DNA of 64,000 bases from an uncultured Clostridia bacterium (GCA_946186375.1 CAMHMZ010000003.1:86905-150904), one strand, 5' to 3'; positions 1-10,335 are shown, numbered from the stretch's first letter. The notes: a model not told the origin generated them from the sequence alone. Numbers and translations are program-made.

Positions 1-2
1 CC

Positions 3-167
3 CAACTCTCCAAGGGGAACGACATGGACACCTCCATTAAGCTTGCCACGATCGCTGCTTCCTACAGTGTGTCCAAGGAGGGCGTGCAGAACGCAATTAT
101 CAGTCCTGATCTATTGGATGATTTGTTTAGCGGGGATTACTCTCTATCAGCAATAACGAAGGAATAA
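3..167 (+). CDS. 3' end of an unidentified protein (truncated by window start)
   Basis: Open frame ...QLSKGNDMDTSIKLATIAASYSVSKEGVQNAIISPDLLDDLFSGDYSLSAITKE* ending at 167, followed by a terminator. Confidence 0.5.
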   Translation, partial: QLSKGNDMDTSIKLATIAASYSVSKEGVQNAIISPDLLDDLFSGDYSLSAITKE

Positions 168-184
168 AGTGTACAAATAGCAAG

Positions 185-222
185 AGCCCGACAAATCTCC
201 ATCGATTTGTCGGGCTCTTTCT
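185..222 (+). terminator. Rho-independent terminator
   Basis: AGAGCCCGACAAATC-tccat-cGATTTGTCGGGCTCTTTCTT. Confidence 0.85.
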
Positions 223-282
223 TGTCACTGGTTATTCACAATAATGATATTTGCATGATTATTTATCTCACCTAAATAGGCT

Positions 283-528
283 TCAATCGTTATGATCTAG
301 TCCCGATGCGATTTTCAAATACCCCTCCACATCCCCGCGCAGGACTAGTTCCGCATATTCCAGTGGGGCATTATGGACCAGGTAGTCGAGCGCTGAACGC
401 TGGCGGATGGTTTTGGTATACTCGTCCTCAACGGCATCGCAGTCGATGGCCAGCATGGAGCCGTCGGAGTACTTCAGTTCCACGCGGGCCGTGTCGATGT
501 TGAACTCACAGCTGATCAAAAACTTCAT
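283..528 (-). CDS. Small conserved protein (DUF6061-like)
   Basis: 81 aa ORF MKFLISCEFNIDTARVELKYSDGSMLAIDCDAVEDEYTKTIRQRSALDYL...; coding-like composition. Confidence 0.6.
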   Translation of the reverse strand: MKFLISCEFNIDTARVELKYSDGSMLAIDCDAVEDEYTKTIRQRSALDYLVHNAPLEYAELVLRGDVEGYLKIASGLDHND

Positions 529-599
529 AACAAATCCTCCTTACCGTCTTGTTTTCTGCTTTCTCGGTTTCCGGCTGGCGGGAGGAAATTGCCCGAAGA

Positions 600-658
600 T
601 AAAGCAAAATCCGAACCCATCTCCAACTTGGAAGATATGGTTCGGATTTGTATGCTTT
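600..658 (-). terminator. Terminator downstream of the tRNA genes
   Basis: Inverted repeat AAATCCGAACCcATCTcc...GAAGATatGGTTCGGATTT. Confidence 0.6.
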
Positions 659-732
659 GGTGACCCGTACGGGACTCGAACCCATGTTACCGCCGTGAAA
701 GGGCGGTGTCTTAACCACTTGACCAACGGGCC
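658..732 (-). tRNA. tRNA-Glu (anticodon TTC)
   Basis: Reverse strand GGCCCGTTGGTCAAGTGGTTAAGACACCGCCCTTTCACGGCGGTAACATGGGTTCGAGTCCCGTACGGGTCACCA; cloverleaf with encoded CCA. Confidence 0.95.
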
Positions 733-765
733 AAAAGAAGGCGCAGCGCGTGCGCTGCGCCTGTT

Positions 766-842
766 TGGTAGCGGCACCTGGATTCGAACCGGGGACACTG
801 CGGGTATGAACCGCATGCTCTAGCCAACTGAGCTATGCCGCC
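766..842 (-). tRNA. tRNA-Met (anticodon CAT)
   Basis: Reverse strand GGCGGCATAGCTCAGTTGGCTAGAGCATGCGGTTCATACCCGCAGTGTCCCCGGTTCGAATCCAGGTGCCGCTACCA. Elongator Met versus Ile2 (lysidine) not resolved. Confidence 0.9.
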
Positions 843-918
843 ATGTGCTGCCTGAACAGCATAAAGGATTTTATCAGACGAAAGCCCAGTTGTCAACATC
901 TTTTTTCGTGATCTGTGC

Positions 919-1644
919 TCAGCCGGGGAGATAAGAGAGCGGATCGGCCGCGACGCCGTCGACCTCGACGGAAAAATGCAGGTGGGTTCCCTGCCCGATC
1001 TCGCACAGCGCGGTGGTCCCCACCGAGCCGAGGATCGACCCGGCCTCCACCCAGTCGCCCACCTTGACGGCGGGCTGCTCGGCCAGATTGGCATAGACCG
1101 TGCGTGTGCCGTCACCGTGATCCACGGTCAGCACCGTTCCGTAGAGCGCGTCCTCCACGATGCTCTGCACGATGCCCGCGTGCGCGGCATAGACCGTCTC
1201 GCCCAGGGCGGCGGTGATGTCCACGCCCTCATGGGTGCGCCAGTCGCGCATGGTCACGTCGTAGCGGAGCGCCGACACGCTGTGCGCGCGCTCGACCGAG
1301 CCGCTCACCGGCCAGGTGTATACCTCGCTGACCGCGCCGACAGGCTCGGCCGTCTCGTCCTGGCCCGGAGCCTCGACAAGACCCTCGCTGCTCAGCTGCG
1401 GCGCCTCGGCGGCGATCTCGTCCTCACGCTGCACGTCCGTGCGGCCGGGGATGACGATGGTCTCGACGCGCTGACTGTCCGTCTCTGCGCTGCTCATGAC
1501 AGGCTCCTCTTCCATAGTCCCGTTTCCCGCCGCCATCGTCCAGGCGGACACGCCGATCACCGCGGCGCACAGGAAAAGGACTATGTAGAAGCCCTTGCCC
1601 GTGAAAAATCTCTCCAGCCTTCCGCCGGAGCTGCTGCTGTTCAT
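919..1644 (-). CDS. M23-family metallopeptidase, SpoIIQ-like
   Basis: N-terminal TM, then THEGVDITAALGETVYAAHAG...VDHGDGTRTVYANL...GTHLHFSVEVDG LytM-type domain. Confidence 0.85.
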   Translation of the reverse strand: MNSSSSGGRLERFFTGKGFYIVLFLCAAVIGVSAWTMAAGNGTMEEEPVMSSAETDSQRVETIVIPGRTDVQREDEIAAEAPQLSSEGLVEAPGQDETAEPVGAVSEVYTWPVSGSVERAHSVSALRYDVTMRDWRTHEGVDITAALGETVYAAHAGIVQSIVEDALYGTVLTVDHGDGTRTVYANLAEQPAVKVGDWVEAGSILGSVGTTALCEIGQGTHLHFSVEVDGVAADPLSYLPG

Positions 1645-1718
1645 AGAAGTTACCTCCGTTTACATGAATTGCTTGCAAGCCTATTGTTGCCCGTAAACGG
1701 AAAAACTATACACAAAAA

Positions 1719-1746
1719 GAAAAACCGCCCGCAGGCGGTTTTTCTT
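1719..1746 (-). terminator. eno terminator
   Basis: AAAAACCGCCcgcaGGCGGTTTTT. Confidence 0.8.
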
Positions 1747-1762
1747 TTCTGTTAAGCGTTTC

Positions 1763-3076
<1,314 letters not shown>

Positions 3077-3299
3077 TTATTATTCTTTTGAAATCCCTGC
3101 CCGTACCGCCCGTGCGGACGGGCCGGACAATCTTTGCGGGCATATTATATCCCATTTGTGCGCAAAAGGAAAGAGAAAGTTCCGTTCCTGTGAAAAATTT
3201 TACACAATTCCCAAAACTCACATGCACCGCCGCGCCGCGGCAGTATTTGGGCAGTGTATTTTGCCTAAAAGGGCGCAAAATAAGGGCGAGGTGATAAAA

Positions 3300-3473
3300 A
3301 TGAGTCCCAAAGAACTGCTTTATGTCGAGGACGCGCTCGGCCACGCCCAGTTTCTGACCATCCAGTGCCGCGAGGCGGCCTCGCGCCTGACCGATCCCGT
3401 GCTGCGCGAGCAGGCGCAGCAGCTGACGAACAGCAACCAGCAGCTGTTCGACCGCTTTTTCGAACTGGTGTAA
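3300..3473 (+). CDS. Small coat-associated protein upstream of a CotF-like gene
   Basis: MSPKELLYVEDALGHAQFLTIQCREAASRLTDPVLREQAQQLTNSNQQLFDRFFELV; adjacent to CotF-like CDS. Confidence 0.65.
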   Translation: MSPKELLYVEDALGHAQFLTIQCREAASRLTDPVLREQAQQLTNSNQQLFDRFFELV

Positions 3474-3486
3474 AGGAGGAAAAACC

Positions 3487-3735
3487 GTGAACGACAAGGA
3501 GATCATGGAGAACATCCTGCTGACCACGAAGGGCGCGTGCGACCTGTATCTGCACGGCTCGATCGAGTCGGCCACGCCTCAGGTGCACGAGGCCTTCCAC
3601 GCCGCGCTCAACGACGCGCTGTGCATGCAGGAGAACGTGTACAAGCAGATGGAAAGCCGCGGCTGGTACGCCGTGGAGCAGGAGCAGCCCCAGCGCCTGC
3701 AGCAGGTGCGGCAGAAATACGCCGTGCAGGCTTGA
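3487..3735 (+). CDS. Spore coat protein, CotF family
   Basis: GTG start after AAAGGAGG; MNDKEIMENILLTTKGACDLYLHGSIESATPQVHEAFHAALNDALCMQENVYKQM. Confidence 0.75.
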   Translation: MNDKEIMENILLTTKGACDLYLHGSIESATPQVHEAFHAALNDALCMQENVYKQMESRGWYAVEQEQPQRLQQVRQKYAVQA

Positions 3736-3737
3736 CC

Positions 3738-3782
3738 AGAAAACGCCCTCCGGCCTTGTGGCCGGAGGGTGTTTTCTGGTCA
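3738..3782 (+). terminator. Rho-independent terminator
   Basis: CAGAAAACgCCCTCCGGCCttgtGGCCGGAGGGtGTTTTCTG. Confidence 0.85.
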
Positions 3783-3960
3783 GTTTTCAGTTCTCAGAAA
3801 GAGAAACGGAAGTTTAGCGAGGAGTTTGAAATGATGTCGTAGGGGGCGATGCCCTCATCGCCCCGCCTGTACAGGTCGGATTTGCGGGCCGATCAGGGGA
3901 TCGGCCCCTACGACAGCCCTCGTTTCTCTTCATTCCGAACTCCGCATTCCGAATTTGTCT
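3781..3960. repeat. Modular intergenic repeat cluster R1
   Basis: TTTTCAG units, GTCGTAGGGGGCGATGCCC...GGCCCCTACGAC hairpin, then CATTCCGAACTCCGCATTCCGAAT. Confidence 0.8.
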
Positions 3961-3966
3961 AACGTC

Positions 3967-4614
3967 TCATTTCTCCTTGAGAAGCATTCTCAGCAGCTCG
4001 TCCATGTCCTCGGCGATGGCGGCGGCCCCGGCGCTCTCCAGCTCGCCCTCGGGCGCGTAGCCCCAGCGCACACCGATGCAGGGAATGCCGCAGCGGCGCG
4101 CTCCCTCCACGTCGAAGCGCGTGTCGCCGACGAGGACTGTGTCCTCCGGCCTCGCGCCGCAGTCGGCCATGGCCCAGGTCACGACCTGCCATTTTTCGTT
4201 GTCTATGACCGAGGGATCGCTGCCGCGCACGACGTCGAAGCGCTCCCGCAGCCCGGAGCGGCGCAGCAGCTCCTCGGCCAGAGGCTGCGGCTTCGAGGTG
4301 GCGACGCCGAGAGTCTTGCCCGCCGCGCGAAGCCGGTCGAGCAGCACGTCGATGCCGGGAAAGGGGCGGCTTTCATAGACGCCGATCGGCTCGTAGCGCT
4401 CGCGGAAATCGACGATGGCGCGCGCCGTCTCCTCCTCGCTCAGGCCCGTATAGGCCATGAAGGAATACTGAAGCGGCGGCCCGGCAAAGCGGCGCAGCGT
4501 GTCCATTCCGGCGTCCCTCCCCTGCTTCCGGAGGGCATGGCGCACGCTCTTTGTGATGCCCTCGACCGTGTCGAACACCGTGCCGTCAAAATCAAATAAA
4601 ATCGTCTTTGCCAT
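3967..4614 (-). CDS. HAD-family hydrolase (phosphoglycolate phosphatase-like)
   Basis: MAKTILFDFDGTVFDT...GDTRFDVEGARRCGIPCIGVRWGY. Confidence 0.85.
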   Translation of the reverse strand: MAKTILFDFDGTVFDTVEGITKSVRHALRKQGRDAGMDTLRRFAGPPLQYSFMAYTGLSEEETARAIVDFRERYEPIGVYESRPFPGIDVLLDRLRAAGKTLGVATSKPQPLAEELLRRSGLRERFDVVRGSDPSVIDNEKWQVVTWAMADCGARPEDTVLVGDTRFDVEGARRCGIPCIGVRWGYAPEGELESAGAAAIAEDMDELLRMLLKEK

Positions 4615-4726
4615 GCGATCTCCTCTTTTTCTGTCCATACTATCCGTATATCATACCCGGTCGGCTCTTTTCTGTCAATCCGGTGCAAGGGGCATAGAAT
4701 GGAGCGATCGGAAAAGAGGTGGGATC

Positions 4727-5764
4727 ATGCCAAAACGATATTTTCTCGGCGCCAACTCCCATAGGGGCTTTTTCTCGCTTTACGGCGGCTTTGCATCCGC
4801 GCCGGGAGAGTGCCTGCACATCATCAAGGGCGGGCCGGGCACCGGTAAATCCGGCTTTATGCGGCGCATCGCCGAGGCGGCGGAAAAGCGCGGGCTGGAG
4901 ACGGAGACCGTCCTCTGCTCGGGAGACCCCGACTCGCTCGACGGGGTCTATATCCCCGCGCTGCGGCAGGGCTGGGCCGACGGCACCGCGCCGCACGCGC
5001 TCGAGCCCGCCGTCTTCGGCGTGACGGGCGATTATCTCGATCTCGGCCGCTTCTGCCGTCTGCCGCTGAAGGAGGCCGATCAGGCCGAGGCGCTGCGGCT
5101 GAACGCCGAATATAAGGCGCTCTATACGCGCGCCTACGCCGCGCTTGCTGCGGCGGACGCCCTGCGCCGCGCGGCGCTGCCGGAGCTCTGGACCGGTGAG
5201 ACGCGCCGCACAGCCGAGACGCGCATCGCCTCTCTCCTGCGGCGCTGCGGCGGCGGAGGCGGCGGGGAAAAGCGCGTCTTTCTCAGCGCGCTCAGCTGCC
5301 AGGGGGAGCTGCGGCTGTCGGAGGAGGCCGCGCGCGGCTGTGAGCGCGTGTACGCCCTCGACGACGGCTTCGGTCTGGCCGCCCCGGCGCTGCGCTTTGC
5401 AGCGGAGGAGGCCCGGCGGCTCGGCGCGGAGCGCGTCCTGTGTCTCTCGCCGCTCGCGCCGGAGGAGCCGGAGGCGCTGCTGCTGCCCGGGGCGGGTCTC
5501 GCGCTGCTGCGGGGCGACTGGGGGCTGGCGCAGGTACGCGGGCTGCATCTCGACGCGCTCCTCTCCCCGGAGACGCGGCGGGCGCTGCGCGGCGAGGCGC
5601 GTGCCGCAGAGCGGCAGGTGCAGCAGGCCAGGGACACGGCGCTCGCCCGGCTGCGCGAGGCCAAGGCCCTGCACGACGAGCTGGAGGCCGTCTACCGCCC
5701 CTATATGGACTTCGACGCTCTCACGGACTTTACTGAGCAGGAGCTTATGCGGATCTTCGGCTGA
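4727..5764 (+). CDS. P-loop ATPase, PRK06851-like
   Basis: MPKRYFLGANSHRGFFSLY...IIKGGPGTGKSGFMRRIA Walker A. Confidence 0.65.
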   Translation: MPKRYFLGANSHRGFFSLYGGFASAPGECLHIIKGGPGTGKSGFMRRIAEAAEKRGLETETVLCSGDPDSLDGVYIPALRQGWADGTAPHALEPAVFGVTGDYLDLGRFCRLPLKEADQAEALRLNAEYKALYTRAYAALAAADALRRAALPELWTGETRRTAETRIASLLRRCGGGGGGEKRVFLSALSCQGELRLSEEAARGCERVYALDDGFGLAAPALRFAAEEARRLGAERVLCLSPLAPEEPEALLLPGAGLALLRGDWGLAQVRGLHLDALLSPETRRALRGEARAAERQVQQARDTALARLREAKALHDELEAVYRPYMDFDALTDFTEQELMRIFG

Positions 5765-5922
5765 TACTAGAACCTCATGAAAACCTTTAATCGCTTAATG
5801 GTTTTCATAGCGCCATAGGGCGCGTAGAGGCTCTGTATGAGACGTGTTTTCAGCGTTTTGCGCTGAAAACGCCGCAGAAACTGCGGCGTTCCTGATTAAA
5901 GAATTTAATCAGGAAATAGTAT
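5764..5922. repeat. Element E: 159-bp intergenic element with consecutive stem-loops
   Basis: Ends ATACTA.../...TAGTAT; hairpins ATGAAAACC/GGTTTTCAT, GTTTTCAGCG/CGCTGAAAAC, CGCCGCAG/CTGCGGCG, TTCCTGATTAAA/TTTAATCAGGAA. Confidence 0.65.
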
Positions 5923-5930
5923 GAGAAAAG

Positions 5931-5966
5931 CAAGGGCCGGCCCGGTTTTCCTCCGGGCCGGCCTCA
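5931..5966 (-). terminator. Rho-independent terminator
   Basis: AGGCCGGCCCGGaggaaaaCCGGGCCGGCCCT on reverse strand followed by TGCTTTTC. Confidence 0.75.
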
Positions 5967-5979
5967 GGTATTCTGTTAC

Positions 5980-6063
5980 TTATTCGACCGTCAGAGTGGC
6001 GGGCGCGCTGAAGGCCGCAGTCTCACCCTTCCAGAGACTCTCACGGCAGGACTGGCTCAGGAT
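5980..6063 (-). pseudogene. In-frame Ig-domain remnant after the stop codon of the LRR protein
   Basis: After TAG the same frame reads ILSQSCRESLWKGETAAFSAPATLTVE*, ending like an Ig-domain terminal strand. Confidence 0.45.
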
Positions 6064-7653
6064 CTACGATTCGGTGAGCACGGTCAGCTTTGCGACCTTG
6101 CTCTCTGTCGTTCCCGCGGCGTTGGAGACGACGCAGCGGAACTGATAGCCGTCATAGCCGGGCTCCGCGGTCAGCGTTAAAGTCCGTCCGGTGGCTGAGG
6201 CGCCCGGCAGGTAAGCGATCGAGTACCAGCGGTCGAGCGCAGCATAACGGTACTCCCACTGATAGCTGAGCGCCCCGCCCGACGCTTTCACGCTGAGCTT
6301 CACGGTGCTGCCGGCCTCTGCGCTCCGGTTCTTGGGCTGGGTCGTGATCGTCGGCTTGACCAGCATCTTCAGCGTGGCCGCTCTGCTGTATACCTTTCCG
6401 CCCTCAGTGCTGACGACGCAGCGGTACTGATAGCCGTTGCGCTTGGCCGTCACGGGTACGGTCAGCTTCTCGCTCTTATAGCCCTCCAGCTTGCTGCTGC
6501 AGTTATGCCATTTGCCGGTCGAGCTTGTGCGGTACTGCCAGCGGTAGCTCATATGGACACCGGCAGCGCGTATGGAGAAAACGGCGTTGCTGCCTTTTTG
6601 AGCCTCCACATCCGCAGGATACCCGGCCTCCAGCTTGGCCGGGGCACCAATGACCAGAAAGAGGGCCGGCGCGGACGCGTTCTGCTCCTTCCCGTCGGAT
6701 ACCACGCAGCGATAATACGTCCCGTTGCGCTTGGCAGTCGCCTTGACGGAGAGCACCTCCGACTTCGCGCTGGGAAGCGGGGAGTCCTTCCATTGACCTT
6801 TCGAATCCTGATACTGCCACTGATAGCTGAAGCCATGGCAGGGTGACACCGTTCGGATGTTGCAGGTATTGCCCAGAGAGGTCGCGTACTCATAACGCCA
6901 CAGCTTGATGTACAGCTTCGGCGCGTGGGCCGCCTTCGGCGTCGTGACCGTCGAGGCGTCGCACCAGACGCCGTTAAAGCTGTAATACATCTCGCCGGTA
7001 GCGTAATCCCCGTAGATGACCGTGTCGTCGTCCCGCTTGTAGTTCTCCCACCTATGCTCCAGAATATCGACGAGCTCGGGGCTGTCGCTGACGTCCAGCT
7101 TTTTCAGACTGTTTTTATAGCACTGCAGCGCTTTCAGGGCGCTGCAGCCCTTCAGACTCAGCTTTGTCAGTCTGTTATGGTTGCAGTACAGTGTTTTCAG
7201 CGCGGTGAGACCGGACACGTCCAGCGTCTTCAGCTGATTGTAGTTACATTTGAGATATGTCAGCTTCGTGTTCTTCGACACGTCCAGCGTCTTCAGCTTG
7301 CCATAAGACCAATCGAGCGTTGTCAGCTTGGTGTTCTTCGACAGGTCCAGCTCCGTCAGCGAACTGTTGTTGCTGTGGAGATCCTCCAGTGCGGTGAAAT
7401 ACTCGATGCCCCGGAGCGATTTGGCCCCGCCTGCGGAGATCGTTTTCACTGCGTCGATCTCTGCTTTGCTGAGCACGCCGTTGTGGTCTTTGTCAAATTG
7501 CTCTTTGACGTACTCGCGAAATGTTTTGTCCGGGAAGTTTGTCTTGTTGATGGAAACGCTGCCGCTCGCCGCCTGTGCCGGCTCGGCCGGCAGCAGTGCC
7601 AGACAAAGCAGCAGCGCCAGCAGCGCGCAGATCCCTCGTCTCAGGTTCCTCAT
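6064..7653 (-). CDS. Secreted leucine-rich-repeat protein with EF-hand-like segment and Ig-like domains
   Basis: Signal peptide; NFPDKTFREYVKEQFDKDHNGVLSKAEID; LRRs; repeated YQWQYR...GTYYRCVVS domains. Confidence 0.8.
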   Translation of the reverse strand: MRNLRRGICALLALLLCLALLPAEPAQAASGSVSINKTNFPDKTFREYVKEQFDKDHNGVLSKAEIDAVKTISAGGAKSLRGIEYFTALEDLHSNNSSLTELDLSKNTKLTTLDWSYGKLKTLDVSKNTKLTYLKCNYNQLKTLDVSGLTALKTLYCNHNRLTKLSLKGCSALKALQCYKNSLKKLDVSDSPELVDILEHRWENYKRDDDTVIYGDYATGEMYYSFNGVWCDASTVTTPKAAHAPKLYIKLWRYEYATSLGNTCNIRTVSPCHGFSYQWQYQDSKGQWKDSPLPSAKSEVLSVKATAKRNGTYYRCVVSDGKEQNASAPALFLVIGAPAKLEAGYPADVEAQKGSNAVFSIRAAGVHMSYRWQYRTSSTGKWHNCSSKLEGYKSEKLTVPVTAKRNGYQYRCVVSTEGGKVYSRAATLKMLVKPTITTQPKNRSAEAGSTVKLSVKASGGALSYQWEYRYAALDRWYSIAYLPGASATGRTLTLTAEPGYDGYQFRCVVSNAAGTTESKVAKLTVLTES

Positions 7654-7767
7654 AGGCGCCTCCTCTGTTCTTTGCGTCCCCCGTCACAGGGGGGCGATCC
7701 TTTTTCCAAAATATCACAAATATTATATATAGAACGGCGAGCCCCGTCAAGTTCTCCCGTTCGAAAA

Positions 7768-7812
7768 AAGCGCCGGCCCCGTCTCTCCCTCGGGAGATGA
7801 GGTCGGCGCGTT
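7768..7812 (-). terminator. Rho-independent terminator
   Basis: GCGCCGaCCTCATCTCCCgaggGAGAGACGGGGcCGGCGCTTTTTT on reverse strand. Confidence 0.7.
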
Positions 7813-7825
7813 TTCGCTTTTTTCT

Positions 7826-8659
7826 TCAGGCTCTCAGCCTGCCGAGCAGGGAGAAGAGGCCGAAGGCGACGATATCGACCGCCACGACGGTCGAGCCCAC
7901 GGGCGTGCCCGCGAGGATGGAGACGAGGATGCCGAGCGTGGAGCAGCAGACCGACAGCAGCGCCGAGCAGACCGTGACGGCGCGAAAGCTCTTGAACACG
8001 CGCATGGCCGAGAGCGCCGGGAAAATGACCAGCGCGGAGATGAGCAGCGAGCCGACGAGGTTCATGGCCAGCACGATGATGACCGCGATGATGACCGCAA
8101 TGAGCAGGTTGTAGCGCGCGGCGGGCAGGCCCGTGGCGCGGGCGAAGCTCTCGTCGAAGGTGACGGCGAAGATGCGGTTGTAAAAGAGCACGAACACAGC
8201 CAGCACCAGCGCGGACAGCCCGACGCAGAGCCAGAGATCCGTCTTCGATAGCGTCAGGATGGAGGTCGAGCCGAAGAGCGTGGAGCAGACGTCGCCGGAG
8301 AGGTTCGTGGAGGTGGAGAAGAGGTTCATCAGCAGATACCCGATCGCCAGCGCCCCCACCGAGAACATGGCCACGGCCGCGTCGCCCTTGATCTTGCCGC
8401 GCTGCCCGGTGTGCAGCAGCAGCACGGCGCACAGCACCGTTGCCGGCAGAACGAGCAGCATCCGGTCCGTCAGCCCCACCACGGCGGCCACGGCCAGCGC
8501 GCCGAAGGCCACGTGGCTCAGCCCGTCGCCGAGGAAGGAATAGCGCTTGAGGACGAGCGTCACGCCCAGCAGCGAGGAGCAGAGCGAGATGAGCACGCCC
8601 ACGATGAGCGCATAGCGCACGAAGGGATATTGCAGATACAGGGCAAGCTGAGCGATCAT
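7826..8659 (-). CDS. Metal ABC transporter permease (ZnuB/MntB-like)
   Basis: MIAQLALYLQYPFVRYALIVGVLISLCSSLLGVTLVLKRYSFLGDGLSHVAFGALA; start overlaps ATPase stop. Confidence 0.9.
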   Translation of the reverse strand: MIAQLALYLQYPFVRYALIVGVLISLCSSLLGVTLVLKRYSFLGDGLSHVAFGALAVAAVVGLTDRMLLVLPATVLCAVLLLHTGQRGKIKGDAAVAMFSVGALAIGYLLMNLFSTSTNLSGDVCSTLFGSTSILTLSKTDLWLCVGLSALVLAVFVLFYNRIFAVTFDESFARATGLPAARYNLLIAVIIAVIIVLAMNLVGSLLISALVIFPALSAMRVFKSFRAVTVCSALLSVCCSTLGILVSILAGTPVGSTVVAVDIVAFGLFSLLGRLRA

Positions 8660-9399
8660 GCCTCGGCCTCCCTTCCCGCGCGCAGGTAGTTGCGCCCGAC
8701 CGGGGAGCGCAGGTAGTCGGCCTTGCTGCCGTAGAACCAATCCTGCCCGATCTGCAGGATGTGGCTGGCGCGGCGCAGCGCGTAGTGCATGTCGTGCGAG
8801 ATCATGATGACCGTGATCCCCTCGCGGTTGAGCCCCTCGATAAGCGCGTACATCTCCGAGGTCGCGCGCGGGTCGAGCCCGGAGACGGGCTCGTCGAGCA
8901 GCAGGAGCTTTCTTGTGGCGCAGAGCGCTCTTGCCAGCAGCACGCGCTGCTGCTGGCCGCCGGAGAGCTCGCGGTAGCAGCGGCGGGCAAGCTCCGCGAC
9001 GCCGAGCTTGCCCATGCTCTCCTCCGCCAGGCGCTTCTCCTCGCGCCCGTAGAAGGGCCGCCGCCCCAGCCGCCCCTGACAGCCGGAGAGGACGATCTCC
9101 CGCACGGAGGCGGGGAAATCCCGCTGGATGTCCGTCTGCTGCGGGAGATAGCCGATCTCGGTGGCCCGCAGGCCGCCCGAAAGCGTCACCTTTCCCGCCA
9201 GCGGCGGCTGCAGGCGCAGCAGCGTGCGCATGAGGGTGGACTTGCCCGAGCCGTTTTCGCCCACGATACAGAGGTAATCCCCCTCGCGCACCGTAAAGCT
9301 CAGATCCCGCAGCAAGAGCCGATCCCCATAGCCGAGCGTGAGATTATCGCAGACGAGCTGCGGCGTTCTCTGCTGTTCTTTATCTTCCAGAAAATTCAT
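8656..9399 (-). CDS. Metal ABC transporter ATP-binding protein (ZnuC-like)
   Basis: GENGSGKSTL, LSGGQQQRVLLARAL, LLLDEPVSGLD. Confidence 0.92.
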   Translation of the reverse strand: MNFLEDKEQQRTPQLVCDNLTLGYGDRLLLRDLSFTVREGDYLCIVGENGSGKSTLMRTLLRLQPPLAGKVTLSGGLRATEIGYLPQQTDIQRDFPASVREIVLSGCQGRLGRRPFYGREEKRLAEESMGKLGVAELARRCYRELSGGQQQRVLLARALCATRKLLLLDEPVSGLDPRATSEMYALIEGLNREGITVIMISHDMHYALRRASHILQIGQDWFYGSKADYLRSPVGRNYLRAGREAEA

Positions 9400-9402
9400 C
9401 TC

Positions 9403-10335
9403 TTATCCCAATGCCTCCCTGAGGACCGCGAGGTTATCCCGCATGACCGTCAGATAATCCCGGCCGCCGCTCGGCCCCTGCAGGGAGTGGAGCGTGCGCA
9501 CCGTCTGGTCCTTGTCGCGGCTGGCGTCGATCACCGTCTGCGCGAGCCGTCCGTCCCCGCTCTCGATGATGAGCACGGTCTTCAGCCCCAGCTCGTCGAG
9601 CTTTCCGGCCAGAAAGCTCACGGTCTGGAAGCTGGCCTCGGTCTCGGCCTCGCAGCCGGGGAAGGCCGCGTAATAGCTGAGCCCATAGTCCTCCGTCAGA
9701 TAGCGGAAGGGGAAGCGGTCGGCGAAAAGCAGCGTGTCGCCCGCGCTCTCCGCGACGGCGGCGGCGTAGTCCCTGTCGAGCTGCTCGAGCTCGCGGTCAT
9801 AGCGCTGCTGCGACGCGTCGAGCGTGCGCGCACCGTCCGGGTCGAGCGCGCGCAGATAGGGCAGCAGCGCCGCGCACAAAAGCCTTGCGCGCTTCGGCGA
9901 GAGCCAGACGTGCTCGTCGACGGCGCCGTCGGCCTCGCCCTGCATGCCCTCGCGCAGCTCCTCCGTCAGCGCGCCCTCCCCCAGCAGCGCCAGGAGACTC
10001 GCCCGCTGCTGCTTCGGATTTGTCGGCTGCACGTCGTCGATCCAGGCGTCGCTCTCGCCGCCCACGTAGATCAAAAGCTCACAGTCGGCCACGGCCACCA
10101 TGTCCTGCACGGAGGGCTGAAAGGAGTGCATGTCCACGCCCTCGTCGAGGAGAAGGCGCAGATCGAAGTTCTCCGCGCGCTCGCCGAGGAGGTTTTTCAC
10201 CCAGTCGTACACCGGGTAGATCGTCACCACGACGCGCGGCTTTTCCGGCGTCTCGGGCGCGCTCTGCGCGCCGCAGCCCGCGAGCAGCCCCAGGAGGAGC
10301 AGGCAGGAGAGGATCAGGCAGATCGTTCTTTTCAT
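9403..10335 (-). CDS. Metal ABC transporter substrate-binding lipoprotein (ZnuA-like)
   Basis: Lipobox LLAGCG; VVVTIYPVYDWVKNLLG, DMHSFQPSVQD, EHVWLSP. Confidence 0.9.
   Translation of the reverse strand: MKRTICLILSCLLLLGLLAGCGAQSAPETPEKPRVVVTIYPVYDWVKNLLGERAENFDLRLLLDEGVDMHSFQPSVQDMVAVADCELLIYVGGESDAWIDDVQPTNPKQQRASLLALLGEGALTEELREGMQGEADGAVDEHVWLSPKRARLLCAALLPYLRALDPDGARTLDASQQRYDRELEQLDRDYAAAVAESAGDTLLFADRFPFRYLTEDYGLSYYAAFPGCEAETEASFQTVSFLAGKLDELGLKTVLIIESGDGRLAQTVIDASRDKDQTVRTLHSLQGPSGGRDYLTVMRDNLAVLREALG

Noticed and set aside
3965-4638. HAD hydrolase cluster as part of a defence island
   Set aside because: No neighbouring restriction, abortive infection or toxin-antitoxin genes; ordinary housekeeping phosphatase.
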